Positions 11,237-22,430 of a stretch of DNA of 64,000 nucleotides are shown here, in pieces. The position numbers were made by a program, and so were the translations under genes. A model generated the notes under the pieces. The model was not told where the DNA came from, made no database searches, and worked only from the letters and a program-made list of their open reading frames with translations. Every line of letters starts with the position of its first letter. Position 1 is the stretch's first letter. Source of the stretch: Magnolia sinica (taxonomy: Eukaryota; Streptophyta; Magnoliopsida; Magnoliales; Magnoliaceae); NCBI RefSeq assembly GCF_029962835.1, contig NC_080578.1, forward strand, positions 104,325,759 through 104,389,758. Direction: 5' to 3'.

Positions 11237-11955
11237 TAGATATACTTCCATTCATGGCCAAATAATGATCAAAATTACCCATGCATTGTAATAATATAAG
11301 GGCCTGTTTGGCCGGGCGAATCCCATGAGATTCGAAGGGATGGGATGGATTTTAAGGTAATGATGGTGGTGTCAGTGGATCGGTATAAAATCCATGAGAT
11401 TGTTATATCCCGGGACAAGTTCACTGGGTCTGTTTGGTACACCCAGCATATCCCAGGATTTTAGCTTCCAATCCGTCCATCCAAGGGATGGGATCAATTT
11501 TAACATAATGATGGTGATGTCAGAGGATTGTTTTAAGATCCATGGGATTGCTTATACCCCGGGACAAGATCACCGGGTCTGTTTGGCTCGTCATGCATAT
11601 CCTGGGATATCAGGATTCCATCCCTCCTAATACTGTGGGATCAGCCAAACAGGCCCTAAATGGATAGATTTTATTAGTTGACTATATCCACCGTACACAC
11701 TGAGATTCATCTTATAAACGGCTTTGGATAATTGGAAAGATGATCAAAATTCAAAGGCGGGTGTATTGTAGCCCTACCATACTCACGCAGACACACATGC
11801 CAATATAGCTCACATATGCAGAATCTGACCGTTCCACAGGTAGGCTATACTATTTTTCTATCTTCTGGCCTAAAAATTTTGACCGTTTTACTCAAGGTGA
11901 GCCACAATGTTTCAAAAAACATAAAGAAGGCCGAAAGAATTTCTTATGGGGGCTC
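11237..11955 (+). repeat. Direct repeat, first copy (interrupted by a Tourist MITE)
   Basis: After removal of the MITE at 11300-11656, this matches 12302-12707. Shared stretches include ATTACCCATGCATTGTAATA, CACATGCCAATATAGCTCAC and AAGAAGGCC.AA.GAATTTCTT. The two copies are about 1.07 kb apart in the same orientation. Confidence 0.75.
11300..11656. mobile_element. Tourist-like (PIF/Harbinger) MITE with TAA target duplication
   Basis: The ends are GGGCCTGTTTGGC and its inverse GCCAAACAGGCCC. TAA flanks both sides (11297-11299 and 11657-11659). The paralogous site at about 12350 reads AATATAAATGG with a single TAA, giving a true empty site. The interior consists of about three repeated units that each begin GGGTCTGTTTGG or GGGCCTGTTTGG and contain a TGATGGTG motif. 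It is non-coding, 357 bp. Confidence 0.88.
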
Positions 11956-12301
11956 ACGGAAGCTTTAGATCAAGTGGACCACACTGAAACAAGCAGCGGT
12001 GGATTGAACGTCTACCAAGGTGGGCCCCATGGTGATTGTAACACGCACCCTCCTGGGTAACATCTTCTCAGCTCCCCAGCGTTCATATTACTGCAGAACT
12101 TAAACTGAGTCAATCCAAGCACATACTTATTTTGTTCTTTCTTTCTTTTCCCAATGAGACCTTATGATTATGTCTTGGTATGTATTTAGTGCCAAGCGTG
12201 CTCATTAAAATAAAAAACAACCTGACACTATGCTTTGTTTGTTTTTAAATGTGCTTTTTTACTCATTTAATATCGTGGTTTTATGACTCTGTGGGATTAT
12301 G

Positions 12302-12707
12302 TCTCCATTCATGTTCGAATAACTATCAAAATTACCCATGCATTGTAATAATATAAATGGTTAGATTTCATTAGTTGACTATCCACCGTACACAGTAAAA
12401 TTCATCTTATCAACGGCTTGGATCATTGGAAAGATGATCAAGATTCAAAGGGGGTGTTTCGGAGTATCCATAGGTGGTGGAATGCCACCACGGCGTGAGT
12501 GTGTGGGGTTGTTTGTGCGTGTGTAAAAAAAAAGGACAGAAAAGGCGGGTGTATTGGAGTCCTACCATCCTCATGCAGGCACACATGCCAATATAGCTCA
12601 CATCTCCAGAATCCGACCGTTCGTTATTTGGATATTGTCCTAAAACTTTGACCGTTTTACACAATATGGGCCACAAAACATATAGAAGGCCAAAGGAATT
12701 TCTTCTG
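12302..12707 (+). repeat. Direct repeat, second copy (with a short private insertion)
   Basis: This is the partner of 11237-11955. It lacks the Tourist MITE but carries about 94 bp at 12452-12545 that the first copy lacks. Confidence 0.75.
12452..12545 (+). mobile_element. Short A-tailed insertion, possibly SINE-like
   Basis: Comparison with the first repeat copy (AATTCAAAGG|CGGGTGT) defines the insertion. It contains a GT-rich stretch ending in nine A residues at 12525-12533. AAAGG precedes it and recurs at its end. A poly(A) tail plus a short duplication suggests target-primed retroposition. No pol III boxes are clear and the family is unknown to me. Confidence 0.4.
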
Positions 12708-12956
12708 GCCATCTATTTGTTTGGACAATTATGGTCCACCTGGGGAGTTTTGCTTGATTATTAAGCTGGAAGATCTACACATTGTGGCCAACCTAATCGA
12801 ATACCATGATGTTGCACGTGTGAGGGTCGGTGAACAAGACTCCATGTGCGTGTGGGCATAGCGAAATCTACGGAAGTAAGTCGAATCCAACATACGACAA
12901 GTGTGGCATGTGTCACGCCTTAGGCTGCCGGTTTGGGTACTACCCACTGGGACCTC

Positions 12957-13430
12957 GCTAGAGATGGATGGTCCTGTTAGGGGATTTGTGGGGCCACTGT
13001 GATATATGTGTTATATCTAATCAATCCTTCCATTTTGAAAGATTATTTTATGGCGTGAGGCCAAAAAATAGGCAGATCGAAGTATTGATTGATCCACAAA
13101 AAAGGAAACAATGGGGATTCAATGCCTACCGCTGAAAGCCTCTTAGGGACCACCGAAGTTTCCAATCAAGCTGATATTTATGTCGTCCATTCATCCATGT
13201 CTATGTGATATTATGAACAGATTGGATGGAAAATAAAAACAATAGTGGTCCTAGGAAGGTTTTAACGGTGGACGTCATTGTCACTGCTGCTTCCTACGGT
13301 GTAGCCAACACAAACCTTGGATCTCCCTCTTTTTTAAATTCATGCCCTAAAATGATCTTTCAAAATGGATGGACGGCTTGGATAAAATGGTGGGCCCACA
13401 GAGCCCCTTACAGCACCTTCCGTCTCTAGC
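12957..13430. mobile_element. MULE-type foldback MITE
   Basis: The left end GCTAGAGATGGATGGTCCTG is mirrored by the right end CACCTTCCGTCTCTAGC. The palindromic interior has GTGGGGCCACTGTGATATATG on the left and ATGGATGGACGGCTTGGATA..GTGGGCCCACAG on the right. The flanking 9-mers agree poorly, so the exact edges are uncertain. Confidence 0.65.
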
Positions 13431-13770
13431 TAGGTTCTAGTTGGGTTAGTATGCGATATGCAGCTTACGCTTCGCGCCAGCTGAATATGAAAAAATTAGC
13501 ACGATAGAAAGTAGATTTTTCAAGTACGGAAATAGGGTTTTGGACAAAAATACCCCTGATTCTCAGGTAAAAGTAACTGAAAAAGTAGAGGTATTTTCAT
13601 CTTTATTGGTTCGTCCATACAGGTAGAAGTCTATATTGATAAAGTAGGTTTTGTTCGGGTAGAAAAAAGGAAGGTGGTTAGAAGGTCGCGGACGGCGAGT
13701 TAATTTGATATAGTGGACCGCACCAAAACTTGACCAATACGACTCCTTTTCAACTGAAATTTTATCAGGA
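13431..13770. other. Spacer just before duplication copy B
   Basis: No gene or element was recognised. The minus-strand frame 13563-13829 shows no domain. If the duplication reaches further left than position 1 of the window, part of this may belong to it. Confidence 0.4.
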
Positions 13771-15025
13771 ATCCAATGAACGGCATGAATTTCGCCGAAA
13801 ACATCACTGTGGGGCCCACCGAGCATCACAGCGCAGGATTTTTCGCATTCAATGCATGTTCAATTTTTTCGGACGTTGCGGGGAGTTGTGGCTCACCATT
13901 TGTAGTCGGATGGGTGATCCAAACCGTTCGGAACCTTCAGAGGGGGTTCTTTACCCTAACCATAGAGTCAAAACAGATTTCTTGGCCGTGTACCATCCCA
14001 AAATCCCATCCAAACGTAGGTTGTTCCTTGTGTTTCGCTGTGCAAGAGAGTTGCGAAAGTGGAGTCAGTTCTCCACTCTAGCTGACCTAACCTTTCAACA
14101 CCTATAAAAGAGAGGGAGAGAAGGACGTGAAGGGGGAATCAGATCAGTCGTGGAGGCCTCTTAGGGACGTGAAAGCATGGAGAAAGGGAAAGAGATGTGC
14201 ACGGCCAGCCATCCATCGTTCTTCCTATTCTTTCTCTTCAGTTATTTTTCCTTTTCCCTTATGTTTTTCTGAGACTTTAGCATGACCATGTCAGGCTAAA
14301 CCTCTCAGCTAGGGCTAAGAGGTGAAGCTTGTAGCGTGATGGGTAGATTTCTATGGCTTTGATTAATGTTTTATGGATTTTCTTTTATTATAGTTTGATA
14401 TTAAGGAATGCTTTCAGTTTTTAATGGTTTGTTGTGACTTAAATTACAATGAATCTGTGATAGCTATGAGCATGTTCTTTGCCTTATAAGGATTGTGAAC
14501 GTGGGAGCCATGTTGTTCGCCATCGTCTCATGGGCATGGTTGGATGATGGAACCCTTCCTAATGTTCATAACTTCCTTAGATTGGATGTGGATTGGTTAA
14601 ATTCTGTTGTTTACTTTATCTCATGGGCATGGTTTTGTGATAAAATCAATTCTAATTCTCATACCTCTCATCTCTTGAAAACTGGATTAAAGGAAATTCA
14701 AATTGATTTTTAATTAAATATCTTCCAACTAGATAAAGATATGACTCTGATTTTAGTTGTGTTCGTGAATCAAGCAAAGATCTCCCTGATCTCTACAAGT
14801 GGATCCTTGGAATCCTTAGATTTTCACCTTTGAATTTTACAACTTATAGTTTAAATACATCACAATTCTTCTTTTAAATTCCTCTGATTTAGATTACATC
14901 TTCGTCTAGTTCTAATTCTGGTTCTGGTTATTTTCAGATTACATACAAGGTTTAATCTCTGTCGATTCGACCTCAGTCTTACTGATATTATTACTACATC
15001 ACAACCCTATACTTGAGGTGTGAAC
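13771..15025 (+). mobile_element. Gypsy-type LTR relic in duplication copy B
   Basis: This is the counterpart of 1-1251, with a TATA-like CTATAAAA near 14103, GATATTATTACTACATCAC, and the end GGTGTGAACA followed by AGTTTTTGGC. It is a fossil: no internal coding region follows. The left LTR edge was not identified. Confidence 0.45.
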
Positions 15026-16035
15026 AAGTTTTTGGCCACTAAATATTCTGAACCACATAAACGATCCAATGCAGCCAACTCCACTGAGCTTCCATGCAAC
15101 GCACCTTCCACCATACAACTAATTGAGAAGATAAAAATCAGGAAGCTTGTCTGGTGATCTTTTTGTGGGCGGTCCAATTTTGAAAGAAAATCATACCAAT
15201 CGGATATACATCCATTTTAAGGACATGAAATTGACGCTGAAAAAATGGTGAACGTTTTCGGCACTCCAGGTAGTGACAGGTAAGATGCTACAACAGTGTA
15301 GTCTTTAAATTGTGGGCCATACACAGTGGGGGACACTAGATGGACGGCACTGCATCGATCATCTCCCCTGTCACAGCCACTGACGAAGGTAGGTTGTACG
15401 GGGTTTAGATGCAGACCGTTTCACTGAATCATTTCCCGTACAAGCGGGCTCTCATGGTAGAATTCTCGTTCATGGCAATTTCTCGGGATATTTTCAGATT
15501 TTTACTTTTTACTTGCGATAATATCAGGAAATTCCTTCTTAAAACAAAATATCAAAATATTTATTATAAAATAATAAATGATTTTGAAATTTAAAATTTG
15601 GGTAAAAAGTGAATTTAATTAAAATTTTAGACATTTATCTTGAAAAAATCGTGAGAAAATAAAAACACCAAACATTAAAAATATCAAGATATTATCGCTA
15701 TAAATATCGTTTTACGAATTTCCGCGATACTTCCAGGGGTAGACAAGGACTGCGGGCCTTAACCTTTTTGTTTCTAGTAAGAAAATGGCATTTTCTTAAT
15801 ATTTTCAACGTCTAGGGTTAAATCCGCTACTAGCGCACCTTATTAGGTGAGAGAGAGAAGCTCATTTCATGAAGAAAATAGTGAAAAAGCGCGTTGTTGA
15901 TGATCAGCCGCGCCACCTGCGTACGTTAGAAGAGAACTCTACTGTACACCGAAGAAAAACCAGTTCTCAGATCTTCTTTTCTATCTTTAATTGATTCCCG
16001 CAAGAAGAGAATCAGGTGCGCAAGTTAGCAAAACG
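15026..16035 (+). promoter_or_regulatory. Upstream region of RING-H2 gene B
   Basis: Non-coding. The last about 200 bases are close to the same region of gene A (GA-rich patch, AAAACCAGTTCTCAGATCTTC), which fits a shared promoter and 5' UTR. A short AT-rich stretch at about 15545-15640 is private to this copy. Confidence 0.4.
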
Positions 16036-18774
16036 ATGGCGGGAATGCTACCTAGAGTGGAGGTGGCCCGAAAGAGAAGGATCCACCATCACCATCTCGA
16101 TAACACGCGCGAGCTTTCTTTTCTGCGTTCACGTATCGCACCGTCGACAACGACGGCCATGGACGAAACTGCCCTCAAAGCCCGTACAAGGCTCGAAGAA
16201 AAGCTTCGAGGCATTGGTTACAGGTCCATCGTCTCTCTCATCTCTTAATTGTAGCCTTTTATTTTGATTACGATCCGACGGTTCCGATTATTTGGGCCTG
16301 TTTGGCCGGGCATATTGGATGGGATTGGATGGTATTAGAGTGGATTGCACGGATTTCAAGGTAATGATAAGTGGATTGGTGCAAGGATTGCTATATCCCG
16401 GGATTGCCATATCGGGTCTGTTTGGCACGCCCGGCCAATCCCGGGATTAAACCTTCCAATAATTTTAAAGAGATTAGGGTGGATTGGATGGGATTTAAAG
16501 GTAATGATGGTGATGTTAGTGGATTGTCTTAATATCCATGGGATTGCTATATCCCGGATCCCGTGTCTGTTTGGCCTGGCCAATCCCGGATCTATCTTCT
16601 AATCCTTTCCAATCCCATCCAATCTGCCCGGCCAAACCGGCCCTGAAGGATTCGTGCATGCGCTGGGCAGCTTGTAAGGCCCTCGGAAGATGGTGAGTGC
16701 ATACACCAGTTGTTTGGCTAGTGGTCGGTGCTATGCGGGCCCCACCATGATGTTTATGTTTTATCTACACCGTCTATCCATTTTGGCCTCATTCTATGAA
16801 ATGATCTGGAAAAATGGATGGACGGCGTGGATGAAACACATACATCATGGTGGGGCCAACAGACACCAAAAACTAGCCATTGGCTGGTGGTGGGGTCACT
16901 AGACAATCCGCGTGCCACGTGTAGACGATAAGGAAGATTTCTCCACAGGACACGAAACGTGGCACGGTGATTTAGTGATCCGTTCGAACTCTGTAACTCT
17001 CGCGCGAGTTGCTTGTAACCCTTGTTACTTTAGATATGTGGGGCCTACCGTGATATCCGTATTACATCTAGTCCGTTCACCAGTTTTGTGGGGTGATATC
17101 AGGATGTGATCTCAAAAATGAGGTGGATCCAAAAGTTAAACCAGCCACGCCATATAAACAGTGGGGATGGAAATACTGACCGTTGAAACCTTCATAAGGC
17201 CCACCTTGATCTATATATGCCATCCAATCCATTGATAAGGGGATTCCCACGAGGATGTACGGAATAGAGAAATATCATACTGATCCGAAACCTATATGGG
17301 TAGAAGTAAGGTTTTGATGGTGAGCTTTCAATCCCCACTGTTTCCTGTGGTGGGGCTGACATTATTTTTGGATCTGCCTCATTTTTTTTCGGCCATGGCG
17401 AAACTGATGGACGGTATAGATTTTACACAGACAACTAGGTGGGGCCCACAGAGCTTTGGATTACATGCTCTCCTCGTAGCCGGGCTAACACGTAACTCGC
17501 GCCCACGTTTAGCGCAGCGCACGTAAACGAGCGACGGGTGGTGGGATCAGTTTGGACGGAAGCGGAATCTGTACTAAACTCAGTACGTTGCAGCGTACTG
17601 AGTAAACTATGTGGGGCCCACCGTGGATGCTTGTCTTATCCATGCCGTCCATCCGTTTTTTTCAGATCATTATATGATATGAGCCCCAAATTGAAGCCTA
17701 ACACCTGGATTGAAACACATCACCAGAAAGAGAGTGAGGATAATGACGTCTCCACCGTTGAAATCTTCCTAGGGCCCACAGTGATATTTATATGTCATCC
17801 AACCTGCTCACTAGGTCATAAACGCGTGGATTATGGGAAAAAACAAATATCAGTTTCATCTACAACTTTTGTGCCCCCACGAAGTTTTTAACAGTAGGAG
17901 TTCAATTCACACTGTTTCCTGTGATGTAGTCCATTTGAGCTTTGAATATATTTGAATTTTGGGCCTAGATCATAAAATGAGCTTGTAAAACGGATGGACA
18001 GCATGGATGAAACATACACGCCGTCTATCCATTTTTCCAGACCATTTAGGATTGCATATAGGCGAAGAGGTTGGGTAGACGACGTGAACAGATCAAGTGT
18101 GTTTGTTGCAATCACTTCTCATTCCTCAGAAAAGAGCTATTGTGTCCTTCTTCTCGAAAATTGAGTTTACAGGGAGGTTGGAATTGACCATCGATCACAC
18201 GCATGTTCATATGTTCCATGTTTTTGAAAATCCAAACTGCTTATCAAATTCATCATCACAGAAATCCCATTCTGCTGAAATTTCAAGCGAATTGGACACT
18301 TGAGTGGGCCACAATCGTACCAAGCTGGCAATGATCATAAGTTCAAATCCAGCCGTTGGTATGCTTCTGATCAGAAGAAAATGTGTTTTTAACCCATTAT
18401 CAATGACACCCAAACATGCCCTTGGCTTACAACTTGCATTTCGCTTTACTCTTAACATATATGCCAGCTCTACTAGCATACTGACCTTGCATTGCTATCT
18501 GAATGGCAGATGGAGTAAAAACCAGCCTAGCAGAGATGGAGAGTCGGACCATGCAGCCGGTACAAGCAAAGCTGGTGTGAGAATGGAAATGGCGTTTCAT
18601 GTGGACAGAAGGAATTCAGAGAAAGTGGTGTGTGCTGTTTGCCTGGATGAGATCCGAGCCGGACAGATGGTGATAAACCTACCATGTTCCCACACCTACC
18701 ACTGTCATTGCCTTCTACCATGGCTCAATGTTCATTCACATTGCCCTTACTGTAGGACCAATGTTCAATCTTGA
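16036..18774 (+). CDS. RING-H2 finger protein, probable E3 ubiquitin ligase (copy B, two exons)
   Basis: Exon 1 is 16036-16223 and exon 2 is 18510-18774, giving a predicted 150-residue protein. The splice sites correspond exactly to those of copy A (ACAG|GT and GGCAG|A). An upstream in-frame ATG at 15991 exists, but the MAGM start at 16036 is shared with copy A and has the better context. Relative to copy A, three residues are missing in the glycine/valine-rich linker before MEMAFHV. The RING-H2 ligands are all kept: C104, C107, C122, H124, H127, C130, C141 and C144. Differences in the finger (R to G after EIRA, HSHC to HCHC) avoid the ligands. Two intact frames after about 10% non-coding divergence suggest that both genes are under constraint; this is inference. 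The role is ubiquitin transfer with an unknown substrate. Confidence 0.82.
16294..16643. mobile_element. Tourist-like MITE in RING intron B
   Basis: The ends GGGCCTGTTTGGCCGGGCA and, inverted, GGGCCGGTTTGGCCGGGCA match closely, followed by ATTGGATGGGATTGG on both sides. Inside are further GGGTCTGTTTGG or TGTCTGTTTGG repeats, as in 11300-11656. The target duplication is unclear (TTT against TGA). Copy A has no such element here. Confidence 0.8.
16698..16903. mobile_element. Short foldback MITE in RING intron B
   Basis: Counterpart of 2500-2705. Arms GGGCCCCACCATGATGTTTATG and CATACATCATGGTGGGGCC are separated by only about 80 bp. Confidence 0.6.
17038..17460. mobile_element. MULE-type foldback MITE in RING intron B
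   Basis: Counterpart of 2840-3262. It starts GTGGGGCCTACCGTGATATCC and ends AGGTGGGGCCCACAG. Confidence 0.6.
17612..18040. mobile_element. MULE-type foldback MITE in RING intron B
   Basis: Counterpart of 4008-4440. It starts GTGGGGCCCACCGTGGATGC, contains AGGGCCCACAGTGATATTTA, and ends GGACAGCATGGATGAAACATACA. Confidence 0.6.
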
Positions 18775-18859
18775 TATTTCCTTAATGTGTTGGTCCATTT
18801 CTTTTGATGGGTTGATTTTATTAGTCGACCGTCGAGGTTTCATGGCACCCTCTTTTATT

Positions 18860-19925
18860 GCACCCTTAGTTTATTATATTTTCAATACATATCTTATTTT
18901 GTGTACCTTTGATTTTATTAATTATATATGTGATTATTTACTATAAAGAAGTTCATTTTTTCTAAACAAGCTAGCTAAAATACAGCACAACTGCTCCTTT
19001 AAAAGTCATGTTGTATAGGACATAATCTATTTGGGAGGGAGAAATTCTACATATCTTATTAGCTTGAGCCACAAGATATGATGTGGACCAATGAAACCCG
19101 ATGGCATTGAAATTTATTGTTACTTCAACATAGACAATCCACACTCAACTATAGTTTATAAGAAACTTATATATCAATCAAGTTTGGGTTGGGGTGGGTT
19201 AGGCAACCCGGGACCCCAACCCAAGTTTTATTCGGTTGGAATTTGTATAGCCCAAGCTTGACATCAAACCCAATACATCCTGCCCAAACCCACCTGTCCG
19301 ACTGACGAAGGGATGAACATGATGACGTCGATCATGGTCTTCATCAAGGATAACTACTCCAAATTTACTGAGCTTCTCTAAACTCCTCACAGTGACTTCT
19401 CGAATCCACGAGAAAAAAAATTAATAGAAATAATTTTAGAATATATGAAAAAACTTGTTCATTGATTGATAGCTGAAATAAATGAGTTTACAACCCTTTA
19501 AATAAGGATACCAATACTAGGAAGAAGTTTAGTAATTAAACTATAACTTATAGTGTCCTATGTGGCTTAACCACGTTATTCTACTAAATTTTCTAAACAG
19601 TTTTCATATTGGCGCAACTCCTAAAGCCGCATAGATGAAGAGTTATACTCAAACTAAAACTTATTATTTATAGTAAAAATGGAGTTAAACATGAAATTCG
19701 GTGGCATGGGCAACCCGGCATATCTGGGTTGGTTGGTTAAAGTAGCCCGTCCTACACCCAAAATCATATATGGTACATCGAGTAACTCATGCTAGTTTGC
19801 GAGATATGCCTGTTTTAAGGTTCTGATGGTCTTGATGACTTCTGCCTTTGTTCGAGCCTTTTCTAATCCATCTTAGACATGAAAGTGTTCGTGACCCACT
19901 CTACATCACCGACTTTCAGCCCTTG
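18860..19925 (+). mobile_element. hAT-MITE relic 3' of RING gene B, with an unclassified insertion
   Basis: This repeats the interior of 3271-3871 (AATACATATCTTATTTTGTG, AATTATATATG..TTATTTACTATAA, CTAGCTAAAATA) and ends GACTTTCAGCCCTTGTGCC. About 600 bp (about 19295-19905) interrupts it and is absent from copy A. That insert is AT-rich, carries no recognisable domain, and may be an LTR or LINE fragment. Confidence 0.55.
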
Positions 19926-20790
19926 TGCCACCAAGTTTTAGAACTCTGATTGGACTGCCCTTATTTTTACACCAGATCATTTTTACGGCGTGACTTGTCT
20001 AATGTAAATCCACTTGGGTTGAGAATCCCCAACCTGAGGGTTGGGTTAGGGTTGAGCACCAACTCAACCCAACCCACCTGACTTTCAGCCCTAAGTGGCA
20101 TGCCTTGAAACTTGGCTGAGTCAACTTGACCCGACAGGATTGTAAGTTGAGTCTACTTGAAACTCAAAACTCGATGGTGAGTGTGACTTTATTAGGGATG
20201 GCCAACGGTCAAGTCGGCCTGTGGGTCAATTAATCTGACCCATTTTTGAGGTGGGGTTGAGGCAAGCTTAATGGGTAGTGGGGTCAGGCTCAATATGGAA
20301 ATTTGACCTCTTTAAGTAAATGGGTTGGGCTTGAGTTGAACCCTACCCCACCCGAGCCACCTTTCCATGGGTTGGGCTTGGGCCTGGAATGTGTTGCCTA
20401 ATAGATTTCGAACTTGGTTTCATAGCACCCTCTTCAACTGCACCATTACACGTTGCACCCATGAGCCGTACATTAGATGGGTCGCGCCTTAAAGATGATC
20501 TGGTGTAAAAATAAGGCCAGTCCAATCATAGTTCTAAAGCTTGGTGGCATTAGGGATGAAAGTCGGGCCACTTCAACCCGAATGACCCGTGACTGACCCA
20601 ACATTGGGTTGGGCTTGGGCAGGATGTATTAGGTTCGGTCTCGGGCTTGAGCTATACAAATACCAACCCAATAAAACCTGTGTCAGGCTTGGGTTGGGGT
20701 AGGGCTGGAATGTGTTGCCCGATAGATTTCGGGCTAGGTTTGGGCTTCAGTCATTTGAGCCCAACTTCAATCCCATACAACCAGTCTACG
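19926..20790. mobile_element. Cluster of inverted and broken MITE pieces
   Basis: GTGCCACCAAG..TTTAGAACT..TTTTTACACCAGATCATTTTTACGGCG (19926-19990) reappears inverted at 20480-20548. Between them lie pieces of the TAGGGCTGAAAGTC family in reverse orientation (ACTTTCAGCCCTA at 20082-20094). A further reversed end begins TTAGGGATGAAAGTCGGG at about 20549 and runs to about 20720. No coding sequence is present. Confidence 0.5.
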
Positions 20791-21439
20791 TAACTTTTGA
20801 AGTTAAGGTCCTTTTACAGCTAGGCCTAAAAGAGTTTCTTTAGATGTTAAACCCATCTTAAAACGTGACTTTCGACATTATGGCCGATTTGGATGCACCC
20901 TCAAATCAAAAGGGCCAAAACCCACTTTGTGTTTTGTTTTGGATGTAGGTTCTTCAACCCTATCTTATCCTCTCAATAGGTGCTAAAAAGCTGATTTAAG
21001 AAAGCTAATTGGATTCGTTTTTGTTGAGTTGATTGAAAGTGCTTTTGTGGAAACAGGTCTTAAAGCATAGGACTTGTTGGCTTTCACATATTTATTAAAA
21101 TGAGATGTTGGAGTACTAAGGATGGTTAGAGTCCTCAACACCATAGAGGTAGGGTCAGCAAAAACTTGACCTGACCTGCCAAACTGATTGAACTCAATGT
21201 GGGATGTCAAGGATTAGGTTGACCCATTTCCAAAATGGATGGGGTTTGGTAGTGTTTCGCCAATATAAAATTAAATAGATTGGGATTGGGTTTGATTAGT
21301 CAGACCCGGCAGATCAAAAGAATTGATGAGGCCCATTCAGGAAGAAGCTAGCTATTATAAATGATAGTTGGGTCCTAAATGCTAATGTCTCTCAGGCTTA
21401 GTGCAACTGGTTATAGAGTCAATAAGATTTTGATACCCA
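20791..21439. other. No gene or element recognised
   Basis: Mixed sequence with 'gggtttgggctt' and 'gacccg' low-complexity stretches typical of the neighbouring MITEs. No credible frame is present. Confidence 0.5.
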
Positions 21440-21902
21440 AATTGCAATACACAACACACATCTATCCCATCAGTCAAATGCACCATTATATGGTGGGCCA
21501 TAGGCTTAAAAATCAAGTAAATCCATGACTTGGGTGGGCCACACCACATATAACAATTGAAAGGGTTATCCTCCCATTAAAACATTCATAATCATTTATT
21601 GGGCCCACCAAGATGTGGTTCACAAATCTAGACCATCCGTGTCCCACTTGGATGAGGGGTCAGACCAAGTTTCAGCTGCATCCAAATTCAGGTGGGCCCC
21701 ACCAAGTGCTTTGATATGTTTTAGGGATGTCTTCACATGGTTTTAGATGGTATAGCCCACCTAAGTTCCGTATATGCCTGATTTTTGGGATATCACATAA
21801 TCTAAAGGGGACCCATCAAATGCACGGTATTAATGTTCAACACACAACATGGTGGGGCCTACACGGCTTGACCTCATGGGAAGTTCCCATGAGGTCGACC
21901 TC

Positions 21903-21905
<3 letters not shown>
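21440..21905. mobile_element. Foldback MITE, second family, inverted relative to 10608-11007
   Basis: Interior motifs of 10608-11007 appear in reverse (CATTCATAATCATTTATTGGG, CCATCCGTGTCCCACTTGGATG). The right end ATGGGAAGTTCCCATGAGGTCGACCTCAT is itself a short palindrome. Confidence 0.6.

Positions 21906-21938
<33 letters not shown>
21906..21938. repeat. (TA)n microsatellite
   Basis: A pure TA run directly abuts the end of the foldback MITE. Confidence 0.95.
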
Positions 21939-21940
<2 letters not shown>

Positions 21941-21954
21941 TTTGTTTTTGAAAG

Positions 21955-22430
21955 TTGAAAATTTTTTTGAGTCGATCCCGGGCGAGTCAACTCAGATTGA
22001 GCCTCAACTCAAACCGACTCGGATCGAACCAGCTCGGTGACTTGGTTATTTTAATATGGATGCCACTCACCTAGTGTTTAATGAAATGACTCAATGAAGT
22101 GTTGGAGAGGAAGGAATGGATATGTTGGGTACTGTTTGATTTTGAAGCTGCTCTCTGAATGTTTGATGAAGTACATGTAAAATATTGTAACTATTTTTCA
22201 TTTTATGATAAATTGAAGATGTTTCTAAGTGTTTGGGAAAATGTCGCACATGCTCGAACTCGGCTCGAATGGCCCGAGCTGTTGACCGAACCGAGCTGAG
22301 CTAGCCAATTTGGCTCGAGGACCGACCTGGCCCGAGTTCAAGCTAAGGTAAGCTACTGGCCGAGTCGAGTCGAGTTGTGCCAAGTTCGACTCGGTTCGAC
22401 TCATGTATAGCTCTAGCCATGAGGTCAAGC
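21955..22430. mobile_element. hAT-like MITE with 'gagctcgactcg' subterminal repeats
   Basis: The left part (GAGTCGATCCCGGGCGAGTC..CGGATCGAACCAGCTCGG) and the right part (CCGAGCTGAGCTAGCC..CGAGTCGAGTCGAG..CATGTATAGCTCTAG) are the subterminal signature of the 5481-8539 family. The left terminus is degraded. Confidence 0.5.

Larger units (their letters stand above)
13771..19975 (+). repeat. Segmental duplication, copy B (with RING-H2 gene B)
   Basis: This is the direct-repeat partner of 1-8815. It lacks the hAT MITE found in the intron of copy A and the hAT nest downstream of gene A. It has its own private insertions: a Tourist-like MITE at 16294-16643 and about 0.6 kb of unclassified repeat at about 19295-19905. 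Because each private insertion is absent from the other copy, all of them postdate the duplication. Confidence 0.9.

Noticed and set aside
16356-16602. Opposite-strand frames of 75-85 codons inside the RING intron
   Set aside because: They fall wholly within the Tourist-like MITE and reflect its inverted repeats.
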